A DNA stretch of 64,000 nucleotides from CAWDVH01 sp963805705 (lineage in GTDB: Bacteria; Actinomycetota; Actinomycetes; Streptosporangiales; Streptosporangiaceae), in the NCBI GenBank assembly GCA_963805705.1, contig CAWDVH010000001.1, positions 2,852,001 to 2,916,000 of the forward strand. Reading direction: 5' to 3'. The notes below the pieces were generated by a model. That model did not search any database, had not been told where the DNA came from, and was given only the letters and a program-made list of their open reading frames with translations. A program made the translations under genes and the position numbers. Positions 43,000 to 50,918 of this stretch are shown piece after piece. Position 1 is the first letter of the stretch. The number at the start of each line of letters is the position of its first letter.

Positions 43000-43739
43000 A
43001 GCTGGCCGTTCTGCATCATCAGGACGCGATCGGCGGCGTTCATCAGCGTCGGGTCGTGGGTTGCCACCAGGGCGGTGATGCCTTCCGCGTGCACGATGCT
43101 GCGCAAGAGCGTCATGATCTGGAGCGCGGTGCCGGAGTCGAGCTGGCCGGTCGGCTCATCGGCGAGCATCACGGCTGCGTTGTTGGCCAGGGACCGGGCG
43201 ATCGCCACGCGCTGCTGCTCGCCGCCGGACATCTCATGCGGCCGCTGGTGCGCGCGATTGTCCAGTCCGACCAGCTGGAGCAGGTCACGGGCCCGGCGCT
43301 CCCGGTCGGCCGACGGGACCCTGGACAGTCGCATCGGGATTCCCACGTTCTCGGCGGCGGACAGCATGGGCAGCAGCGCGAAGTTCTGGAAGACCAGCGC
43401 GATACTCTCGCGGCGCAGTCGCAGCGCATCATCCCGCTTCATCGCCGATACCTCCTGTCCCGCGACCCAGATGCTGCCGCTGGTCGGCCGCTCCAGGGCG
43501 GCAATCAGGTTGAGCAGCGTCGTCTTGCCTGAGCCCGACCTGCCGCAGACCGCGACGAGCTCGCCTCGGGACACGGTGAAGGAGACACCGCGCAGCGCGT
43601 GCACCGCAGCCGGGCCGCGGCCGAACGTGCGGGTCACTGAGTCCACCACGACGACCGGCGCACCGGCCGGGCCCGGGCCCGCGGTGGCGTCCGCGTGGCT
43701 CGTGGCCACGGCCGGAACCTCGTGCCGGCCGGTGGTCAT
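42993..43739 (-). CDS. ABC transporter ATP-binding protein (MacB type), operon gene 4
   Basis: 248 residues from the ATG at 43739, which overlaps the previous stop (ATGA); the longer frame to 43784 lies within that gene. Walker A GRSGSGKT, Q-loop VFQNFALLPML, signature MSGGEQQR, Walker B VMLADEPTGQLDS and switch ATHD are all present. It is the last gene of the reverse-oriented four-gene exporter operon. Confidence 0.92.
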   Translation of the reverse strand: MTTGRHEVPAVATSHADATAGPGPAGAPVVVVDSVTRTFGRGPAAVHALRGVSFTVSRGELVAVCGRSGSGKTTLLNLIAALERPTSGSIWVAGQEVSAMKRDDALRLRRESIALVFQNFALLPMLSAAENVGIPMRLSRVPSADRERRARDLLQLVGLDNRAHQRPHEMSGGEQQRVAIARSLANNAAVMLADEPTGQLDSGTALQIMTLLRSIVHAEGITALVATHDPTLMNAADRVLMMQNGQLA

Positions 43740-44710
43740 GTTCCGTCCTGGCGGGCTTGATCCTGACCCTCGCGGTCCGGCCACACCCCGACATGATCGG
43801 GCTCCAGGGCCAGGCGCACGCGGTCCCTGAGATTCAGCGCCCTGACGAAATCGCCCGGCAGCTGCAGCCTGCCCGCCCGGTCCAGGACGGAGTACTCCTG
43901 CACGACCTCGGCCTGCTGCCCGTCCTGGTCCGTCTCGGTCCGGCGCAGCACCTCGGTGCTGATCCGGCCGTCCCTGATCGCGATCGTCCGGCGGACATGC
44001 TCGGACACCATGGCGTCGTGCGTGACGATCAGGACGGTCACGCCGAGGTCCGCGTTGGCGGTGCGCAGAGCCGCGAATACGTCCGCGGCGGTCTCGCTGT
44101 CCAGCTCCCCGGTGGGCTCATCGGCGAGCAGGACCTGCGGCTGGTTCGCCAGCGCGACGCCCACCGCGACGCGCTGCTGCTGGCCACCGGACAGCTGCCC
44201 GATCATGCGGTCAGCGCATTCGGGCATGCCCAGCATCTCCAGCAGCTCAGCGGGGTGGCGCCGCTGCGCGGCGCGGCCGGCCCCGGCCAGCCGCATGGGC
44301 AGCGCGATGTTCTCGGCCGCGGTCAGGTGAGAGAGCAGGTTCCGGCCGGTCTGCTGCCAGAGGAAGCCGACCGTCGAGCGGCGGTACTCCAGCCGCTCGC
44401 GCCGGTCCATGGTCAGCAGGTCGTGCCCGGCCACCGTGGCCAGCCCGCCGGTCGGCTGGTCCAGTGCCGCGAGGATATTGAGCAGCGTCGACTTGCCGCT
44501 GCCCGACGCCCCGACCAGCGCGGCCACCTCGCCGGGCTGCACCTGAAGGTCCAGGCCCTGGAGAGCCTGGGTCTCGACGCCGCTGATCGAGAAGATCCGC
44601 ACCAGGCGGTCGCAGAAGATCATGGCGTCCGCGGCCGGGCCGCCCGGCCCCTGGCCGCCACTGGCGGCGGATTCCTTGCGCGCCGCGATCAGGTCATCAA
44701 TGGCGGACAT
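43736..44710 (-). CDS. ABC transporter ATP-binding protein with C-terminal AbrB-like extension, operon gene 3
   Basis: 324 residues. The ATPase core (about 28-250) has GASGSGKST, WQQTGRNLLSHLT, LSGGQQQR, VLLADEPTGELDSE and VTHD. About 50 extra residues follow, EYSVLDRAGRLQLPGDFVRALNLRDRVRLALEPDHVGVW, which match the swapped-hairpin AbrB/SpoVT pattern (D..GR..LP...R..L.....V). Such a tail is unusual on a MacB-like ATPase and might mediate dimerisation or DNA binding. It starts two bases after the preceding permease stop. Confidence 0.88.
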   Translation of the reverse strand: MSAIDDLIAARKESAASGGQGPGGPAADAMIFCDRLVRIFSISGVETQALQGLDLQVQPGEVAALVGASGSGKSTLLNILAALDQPTGGLATVAGHDLLTMDRRERLEYRRSTVGFLWQQTGRNLLSHLTAAENIALPMRLAGAGRAAQRRHPAELLEMLGMPECADRMIGQLSGGQQQRVAVGVALANQPQVLLADEPTGELDSETAADVFAALRTANADLGVTVLIVTHDAMVSEHVRRTIAIRDGRISTEVLRRTETDQDGQQAEVVQEYSVLDRAGRLQLPGDFVRALNLRDRVRLALEPDHVGVWPDREGQDQARQDGT

Positions 44711-44712
44711 GG

Positions 44713-47505
44713 CTACCCGGTCTCCTCTCGCCGCAGCGCGGCAGCGACGTCCCGTCCCAGGAGCGCGGCGCTCTGCGCCGCGACGACTCCGATGGCCAGG
44801 ACGATCACCCCGGCGACCGGAAGCAGCATCGGCAGGTCCGGCCGGACCGGAACCTGGCCCGATGCGCCGGTAAAGACGGCGAGGTTGAGCACGGGGCCGA
44901 CCGCCAGCACCAGCACGGCCGCGCTGACCAGCGTGCCGAGCACTGCCACGGACAGTAGCGGCAGCAGCTCGACGAGCGCTACCGCGCGCGCCTGGCGCGC
45001 GGCCATTCCCAGCGCGGTCAGCCGCTCGATGAGCTGAGTGCGGCTGCCGGCCGACGCGGCCAGGCTGACCAGCACGGCCACGATGCTGAGCAGGACCGCG
45101 ATCCAGACACCAACCCGGTACAGCTGCTCGGCAGCGAGCTGCGCGGGCGAGTTCGCCAGGTCCGCGAGTACCTGCGCGCGCGACGTCACCTGGGCGCCGC
45201 GCAGGTAGCGCGCGGTCGCGGCGCGAAGCGCGGGCAGGTCGATCGCGGACCCGGTCGCCAGCAGCGTGTCCGGTCCGGAGAGCGCCGGGAACCGGGAAGC
45301 GGCCCAGGCGGGGACGACCACGTACTGGCCGCCCGCCGGCATGGCCGGAGTGTCGCCGATCGTGCCGGCCACCCTGACCGGCTGCCGGATGCCGCCGATG
45401 TTAAGCCCCAGGCTGCCCCGGCCCGCGCCGCCCGCCCCGGCGGGCAGGTCACGGGCGGCGGCGGCGGACGACAGGAGCACGGGGATGCCCGCGCCCTGGC
45501 CCCTGGCCAGCGCGGCGGCGGGGAAGTCCGGCCACGGCGTCTGCTGGGCCAGGGCCGCGTACTGGGCCGGGTCGGCGACCACCAGGCCGACCGGCTGCGC
45601 CGAGCTGCCGACGATCAGGGCCCCGGCAAACGGGCCCTGGCTGGTGGCGGTGTAGATGGCGGCCGTGTGCCGGACACCAGGCACGGCTCCGATGGCCTGC
45701 TGGGCCGTCGTGCTGACCTGGCCGCCGCCGGCTTCGGTGATCATGACGTCGGCACCGACCTGCTGCCACGCCGCGGCCGACTGGCCGCTGGCCACCGAGC
45801 TCAGCACCATGCTGCCGAGCACGGCCAGCGTCAGGCTGACGACCAGTGCGAGAGCAGGCAGGATGGCGCCGAGCCGGGAGCGTGACGCGCGGGCGAGTCC
45901 GAGGAAGCCGACCGGGCCGCTCTGGCGGGACGCGATCGGCAGCAGCCTGCGCAGCGGCACCGGGTAGAGCCGGGCCACGATCAGGCCGGCCGCCACCGCG
46001 ACCAGGACCGGCGCCGCGCTGACATACGGGTCCGTGCCCGTGCCGGTGCCGCGCAGCCGCAGCGCGACGATGGCCGCGGCCGCCACGATCAGCACGGTGA
46101 CCTCGGCGACCGAACGGCGCCGCGACGGCCGCAGCACCGTCGTGTCGACCCGGCCCCGCTGCGCCGGCCGGGTCCGGCGGTAAGTCCAGGCGGCGATCAC
46201 GGCCGGGCTGCCCAGCGCGACCAGGGCCGCCAGGCCGGCCAGCAGCCACGCCTGCGTGCTGTCGTCCGCCGGCAGCACCGCCAGGGCCAGCGCGGCTCCC
46301 AGCACGATCCCCGGCACCGTCACGACGCAGGTCCTGGCGAGCAGGCGCTTGGCCACCTGGACCGTGCTGGCCCCGCGGGCCCTGAGCAGGGACAGCTCGC
46401 GGTGGTGCGCCTCAGCGGCCAGGCGGGCGCAGACGAGCATCAGGATGACCACGGCGATGAACTCGTCCACGATGAGCAGCGCCTCGATCCCGGCGGCCGC
46501 CTGCCCGGCCGAGGAGAAGGCGCTGAGCGCGCCGTTCAGGCCAGAGCTGGCCGTGGGCGGGAGCTGGAAAAGCGCGGCGGCCCGCGTGTTGCTGCCCGGG
46601 TCCGATGCCACCAGGGCGCTCAGGGCCGCCAGCAGCCTGGGCAGCTGGGCATGAGTCAGCTCGTGCAGGTTCAGCGGGATGAACCACTGGCCCTGCATGA
46701 CGTCGTTGGCGAGCAGCTTCTGCAGGGAGGCAAGCTCGCCGGGGCCGATGAAAACGCCGCCCGACCAGATCTGAGGCGGGCCGGCGGCCGCCGGCCGCGA
46801 GGGCGCGGCCAGCTGGGGATCGGCCTGCCAGAACGCGGCGCCGGGACTGGCCGGCGTGATGATGCCGGTCAGCTTCAGCAGCAAGGTACCGGCCGGGTAG
46901 GACCCCAGGCTGATCACCGAGCCGATGTGCAGGCCGAACCGGGCCGCGGTGGCCGGCGTGGCGGCGATCTGGAACGTGGCCGTGGGTGCCCGGCGGGCGG
47001 CCGGGTCGCCCCGCGTCTGCGTCACCGCGTCCGGCAGGGATCCGGAGGCCAGGTGGGCATAGGCGGGCAGCGCGGACCGGTAGGCGATCTCCAGGGCCGG
47101 CGGCCCGCTCAGGACGGCCCGCGGCGCCGGATGCACCACGATATGGGCGGGCGTGGTGACTGAGGACCAGGAACGGGCCAGGTCCGGCCGGACCGGCGGA
47201 TGCATCTGCGCCGCGATGGCCGCGGTGACCTGATTGCTGAGCGCGGGCGTCAGCACTGAATTGCGGCCCGCCACCTGCCACTGAACCTGACTGCTGATGC
47301 CGTCGTCGAGCCTGGGAACGCGGGCCAGGGCGCCCTGAAGGGCTCTGGTCTGGACGGTCGCCAGCTCCCTCGGGCCGGCCATGGCCACGAAGACGCCGAG
47401 CACGGCGATACCCGCCAGCGCCCAGGCCGGGCCGGCTCCTGCCTCGCCGCGGGCCAGGGCGAGCAGGCGCCGCGGGCCGCGGCGGCCGCGGCCGGCGGGC
47501 GTCAT
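44713..47505 (-). CDS. Large FtsX-like ABC permease, operon gene 2
   Basis: 930 residues from the ATG at 47505, which overlaps the stop of the upstream permease (ATGA). An upstream reading to 48033 is antisense-style artefact inside the other permease. The N-terminal helix (GPAWALAGIAVLGVFVAMAG) and two FtsX domains are visible: helices around AGIEALLIVDEFIAVVILMLVCARLAAEAHHRELSLLRARGASTVQVAKRL, and a C-terminal LYRVGVWIAVLLSIVAVLVSLAASAGSRTQLIERLTALGMAARQARAVALVELLPLL. Large extracytoplasmic regions lie between. With the first permease and two ATPases it forms an exporter of unknown substrate. Confidence 0.85.
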   Translation of the reverse strand: MTPAGRGRRGPRRLLALARGEAGAGPAWALAGIAVLGVFVAMAGPRELATVQTRALQGALARVPRLDDGISSQVQWQVAGRNSVLTPALSNQVTAAIAAQMHPPVRPDLARSWSSVTTPAHIVVHPAPRAVLSGPPALEIAYRSALPAYAHLASGSLPDAVTQTRGDPAARRAPTATFQIAATPATAARFGLHIGSVISLGSYPAGTLLLKLTGIITPASPGAAFWQADPQLAAPSRPAAAGPPQIWSGGVFIGPGELASLQKLLANDVMQGQWFIPLNLHELTHAQLPRLLAALSALVASDPGSNTRAAALFQLPPTASSGLNGALSAFSSAGQAAAGIEALLIVDEFIAVVILMLVCARLAAEAHHRELSLLRARGASTVQVAKRLLARTCVVTVPGIVLGAALALAVLPADDSTQAWLLAGLAALVALGSPAVIAAWTYRRTRPAQRGRVDTTVLRPSRRRSVAEVTVLIVAAAAIVALRLRGTGTGTDPYVSAAPVLVAVAAGLIVARLYPVPLRRLLPIASRQSGPVGFLGLARASRSRLGAILPALALVVSLTLAVLGSMVLSSVASGQSAAAWQQVGADVMITEAGGGQVSTTAQQAIGAVPGVRHTAAIYTATSQGPFAGALIVGSSAQPVGLVVADPAQYAALAQQTPWPDFPAAALARGQGAGIPVLLSSAAAARDLPAGAGGAGRGSLGLNIGGIRQPVRVAGTIGDTPAMPAGGQYVVVPAWAASRFPALSGPDTLLATGSAIDLPALRAATARYLRGAQVTSRAQVLADLANSPAQLAAEQLYRVGVWIAVLLSIVAVLVSLAASAGSRTQLIERLTALGMAARQARAVALVELLPLLSVAVLGTLVSAAVLVLAVGPVLNLAVFTGASGQVPVRPDLPMLLPVAGVIVLAIGVVAAQSAALLGRDVAAALRREETG

Positions 47506-50500
47506 GTTTCCTCTTCCGCGCGCAGCCGGGCCGCGGCGGCCCGTGGCCGCGTCGCCGCCAGGGCGGCCGCCACGGCGGGCACGAGGGCTATGATCACCGC
47601 GACGCCGACGGCCGCGAGCCAGGGCACCTGGACCAGGACCGGCGGGTCCGGGCGCACGGCCTGCGCGGTCAGGCTGACCGCCGGAATGATCAGGCGGCTG
47701 AGCAGGATGCCGAGCACCAGGCCCGCCGCCGCAGCCGGCACCGCCAGCAGCGCCTGCTCCAGGCACATCAGGCGCACTACCTGGCCGGACCGGGCTCCCA
47801 GCGCGTCCAGCAGCGCGACATCGCGCTGCCGCTCGCGGCCGGTCGCCACGCTCACCACGAATCCGCCGCAGGCCAGCAGCGCCGCGGCCACCGCGATGGC
47901 CAGCAGCGCCTGCAGCGGCGCCACCGACAGCGGCTGGGCGCTCAGCGCGCTGGCCAGCGTGGTGACGCTGGCCACCGAGGCGCCGGGCGGCAGGCCGGGG
48001 ATGACGGGGTGGCCGGATGTCGTCAGCCACCACTGCGTGACGGGCAGCGGCGCGACGCCGTGCGTGCGCAGCACGTCCTGCAGGGCAGCCTGGTTGACGA
48101 CCAGCCCGCCGGCGGACCCCGTCACCGTGGGAAACCTCGCGACCTGCCCGATGATGACGCAGCGCACCGCCGTGCCCTGGATCTCGATGAACTCGGTCCC
48201 GCCCACCTGCACCCCGCTGGCGGCGAGGAAGCTCCTGGTGGCCAGGGCGGGCAACGCGGCGGGCGCGGGCCCGGCGGTCTCGAGGATCGATGCTCCCGCA
48301 GCCGGCTGAGCGGAGGCAGAACCGCCCGCGCCCGTCCGGAAGCTCACCGTCAGCGTGCTGCCGCGAGCCTGCGCGCGCGCCTTCGCGGGCGCGAAGGCGC
48401 CCGGTCCGCCGGTGACGGTCAGCAGTGGCTGCCCCGCGGCCGGGGCCAGGGGGAATGGCCGGCTGAACTGGCTCGCCGGGGCCGCGGCCGTGCGGACCGA
48501 CTCGATCCGCAGCGCTGCCGCCACGCTGGGCCGGTCGGCCTGCAGGTACTGGAGGCTGAAGCCGGTCAGGCGCAGCGGGTAGCTGGCGTGGCGCCCCGCC
48601 GCGATGGCGGCCGTCAGCTGATGGCCGCGCCCGTCGGCCGGCAGCGTGCCGACGGGTACCAGGTAGCTGATGCCCGCCGCGTCCGTCAGCCCCACGGCCA
48701 GCTCAGGCGCGGCATCTCCGGCTCCGGTTCCGGCGCCGGCGCCGGCCAGCCGGGCCGTGATGCGCAGCAGCGCGGGCCGGCCGGGAATGAGCGTGCCGGG
48801 GGCCTGCCCGGCGGGCTGGAGCCTGCGCAGCAGGGCAGCGCCGGCCAGTCCGCCCGCGTCGCTGCTCACCGCGGCCAGGGAGGCGGGTGTCCGCGCGCCC
48901 ACGGCCAGGAGCGTGGCATTGCCGCCCTGAGGCAAGGTGAAGGTGGTGCGGGCGACGGGCGTGCTGTGCAGTACGCCGCGCGCTCCGGTGACATCGGCCA
49001 CCTGCCCGACGGGAAGGGACGCCGCCGGCGGCAGCGTGATCCTGGTGTCTGCGCCCACCGTGAAGCGGGCCTGGGCCTGGACCGAGTGATGCCAGCTGAC
49101 CGTCTCGGCCAGCAGCACGACGGCGGTGGCGACGGCCAGGACGCCGAGCAGTGCCGGGCCGGCCTGGCGTAGCGGCCTGCGGCTTATCTGCCAGGCGGCC
49201 ACCGGCACGGTGATGCCGCGGCCCCTGGCCGCCGCGGCGTCGGCGAGCCTGGTCACCAGCGGAAGCAGTCGCAAGATCAGCAGTGTTCCGGCGGCCAGGG
49301 CCAGTACCGGGGCGCTGACCAGGATCGGGTCGATGCCGATGGTCCCGCTGACGCCGAAGGTGACCGGACCCGAGTAGTGCGCCAGCTGCCAGCCCGCGCC
49401 GACCGCCAGCGCGACCAGGGCCAGGTCGGCCCCGGCGGACGCGGCGGCGGCGATGGCCCGCTGCCGCCCTCGCTCGGATCGCTGCTGCAGGGGAGACGGC
49501 GGCGGGCGCAGCGAGGGCAGCGCGATGATCACGGCGCACCCGGCGGCCACCGCCCCGGCGGCCAGCCAGGCCGGGGCAGGCTGGCCGGGGGTGAGCCGCA
49601 GCCCGACCCTGGCCAGCGGGCGCAGGCTCGTCAGCAGTGTGACAAGCCAGCCGCCGATGAGCGGGCCGACCAGGAAGGCCGGGACGGTCAGCAGCAGGGC
49701 ATCGATGATGCCGCGCGCCGCGAGCTGGCGCCGGGACGCTCCGCGCGCCGCGAGCAGGGCGGCCTCGGCGCCGCGCTGCAGGGTGAGCATCCGGACGGTC
49801 AGCACGAGCGCCGCGCCGGCGCTGACCAGCAGGATGAGCAGGCCGATAACGAGCTGCGACCTGGCCACCACCAGTGACGTCGCCAGCGTGCTCAGCTCGG
49901 CGGGCAGCTGGGTGCTCACGTCGCTGCCGCTGAGCGAGGTGGCCAGGCCGCTGTCGGCAGCGGCAATCTGGCTGCTGAGCCGGGCGAGGTTGGCGGCTCG
50001 CAGCCGGCTGAAGTCCGGCATCCCCAGCCAGGCGCCGGAAATGACGGGAACGCCGCTCGCCGCCAGGGCCGGCGGGCTGGTCACCAGCGGGCCGTAGACG
50101 ATGAATCCGCCGGACTGCTGGACGCCGGAGGGGCCGAGAGGGCTCAGTGACCAGTAGGGGCTGGCCGGCTCAGTCCGGCGGAAGGTGCAGGTGACCCGGA
50201 TGGTTACCGTGCGGCCCGAGGCGCTGTCCCGCAGCGTGCGGGTCTGGCCGACGGCCAGGTGCAGCCGCTGGGCGGCCGGCACGGGAAGGCAGACCGGCAC
50301 CGGGCCCGGCCCGCGGCCGTCCGGCCACGTGCCGCTGGCCAGCGTCGCATGCCGCGCCAGCTCGGGCAGCGACACGATCTGGGCCTGGGCGCGGAGCCCG
50401 GCCGGCGCGGCCCTGGTCAGGTCGAGGTACTGGGACTGGAGGCTGGCGGAGAACGTCAGCGGAAGCCCGCGGGCGGCCGGCCGGATCGCGCTGGTGATGA

Positions 50501-50726
50501 TGGCGCCGGTCCGGCCGCCGTCGGCCGCCGAGGTCTGCGTGGTGACCAGGATCGAGTTGCCCGGATCGCTGGTCAGCGAGCGCCGGACGGCGATGCCGGT
50601 GACCGTGCTGGCGAACGAGGCAGCCGCAGCCGCGCAGACGGTGATGAACAGGACGGTGACGGCGACGGCCGCAAAAGCGGTCCGGTGGGCCGTGATGTGC
50701 CGTAGCGAAGCCGGCGGCCTGCGCAT
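47502..50726 (-). CDS. Large FtsX-like ABC permease, operon gene 1
   Basis: 1,074 residues from ATG 50726 (GGAGGTGG upstream); a GTG four codons earlier is the alternative. An N-terminal helix (TAFAAVAVTVLFITVCAAAAASF), a long extracytoplasmic part, an FtsX core at about 280-500 (SQLVIGLLILLVSAGAALVLTVRMLTLQRGAEAALLAARGASRRQLAARG) and a C-terminal FtsX domain (LLAIAVAAALLACGGFVVSVATGRERQRDVALLDALGARSGQVVRLMCLEQALLAVPAAAAGLVLGILL) are evident. This is the promoter-proximal gene of the operon inserted, in reverse, between clpX and valS. Confidence 0.86.
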   Translation of the reverse strand: MRRPPASLRHITAHRTAFAAVAVTVLFITVCAAAAASFASTVTGIAVRRSLTSDPGNSILVTTQTSAADGGRTGAIITSAIRPAARGLPLTFSASLQSQYLDLTRAAPAGLRAQAQIVSLPELARHATLASGTWPDGRGPGPVPVCLPVPAAQRLHLAVGQTRTLRDSASGRTVTIRVTCTFRRTEPASPYWSLSPLGPSGVQQSGGFIVYGPLVTSPPALAASGVPVISGAWLGMPDFSRLRAANLARLSSQIAAADSGLATSLSGSDVSTQLPAELSTLATSLVVARSQLVIGLLILLVSAGAALVLTVRMLTLQRGAEAALLAARGASRRQLAARGIIDALLLTVPAFLVGPLIGGWLVTLLTSLRPLARVGLRLTPGQPAPAWLAAGAVAAGCAVIIALPSLRPPPSPLQQRSERGRQRAIAAAASAGADLALVALAVGAGWQLAHYSGPVTFGVSGTIGIDPILVSAPVLALAAGTLLILRLLPLVTRLADAAAARGRGITVPVAAWQISRRPLRQAGPALLGVLAVATAVVLLAETVSWHHSVQAQARFTVGADTRITLPPAASLPVGQVADVTGARGVLHSTPVARTTFTLPQGGNATLLAVGARTPASLAAVSSDAGGLAGAALLRRLQPAGQAPGTLIPGRPALLRITARLAGAGAGTGAGDAAPELAVGLTDAAGISYLVPVGTLPADGRGHQLTAAIAAGRHASYPLRLTGFSLQYLQADRPSVAAALRIESVRTAAAPASQFSRPFPLAPAAGQPLLTVTGGPGAFAPAKARAQARGSTLTVSFRTGAGGSASAQPAAGASILETAGPAPAALPALATRSFLAASGVQVGGTEFIEIQGTAVRCVIIGQVARFPTVTGSAGGLVVNQAALQDVLRTHGVAPLPVTQWWLTTSGHPVIPGLPPGASVASVTTLASALSAQPLSVAPLQALLAIAVAAALLACGGFVVSVATGRERQRDVALLDALGARSGQVVRLMCLEQALLAVPAAAAGLVLGILLSRLIIPAVSLTAQAVRPDPPVLVQVPWLAAVGVAVIIALVPAVAAALAATRPRAAAARLRAEEET

Positions 50727-50905
50727 GACAGCCACCACCTCCGCGTCACCGTGTCTGCGACCTCACCAGCATCATGCCGCCCGGTGCCGGGGACTTCGAG
50801 GCGCCTATGTCCGCACTGACAGTTTCGTTACTGGATTGTCGGCCGTCAGTGACCGCCACCGGCTCCGCGGCCCGGCATCCTGTCACGAGGCCCCGGCCGC
50901 TCTCC

Positions 50906-50911
50906 TAGACT
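50906..50911 (+). promoter_or_regulatory. -10 box of valS (leaderless)
   Basis: TAGACT lies seven bases before the GTG start, so transcription probably begins at or next to the start codon. Confidence 0.6.
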
Positions 50912-50918
50912 CACCGAC

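Noticed and set aside
47506..48033. N-terminal extension of the second permease
   Set aside because: The extension is out-of-frame with, and wholly inside, the first permease gene; the ATGA overlap at 47505 gives a proper start and a membrane helix at the N-terminus.
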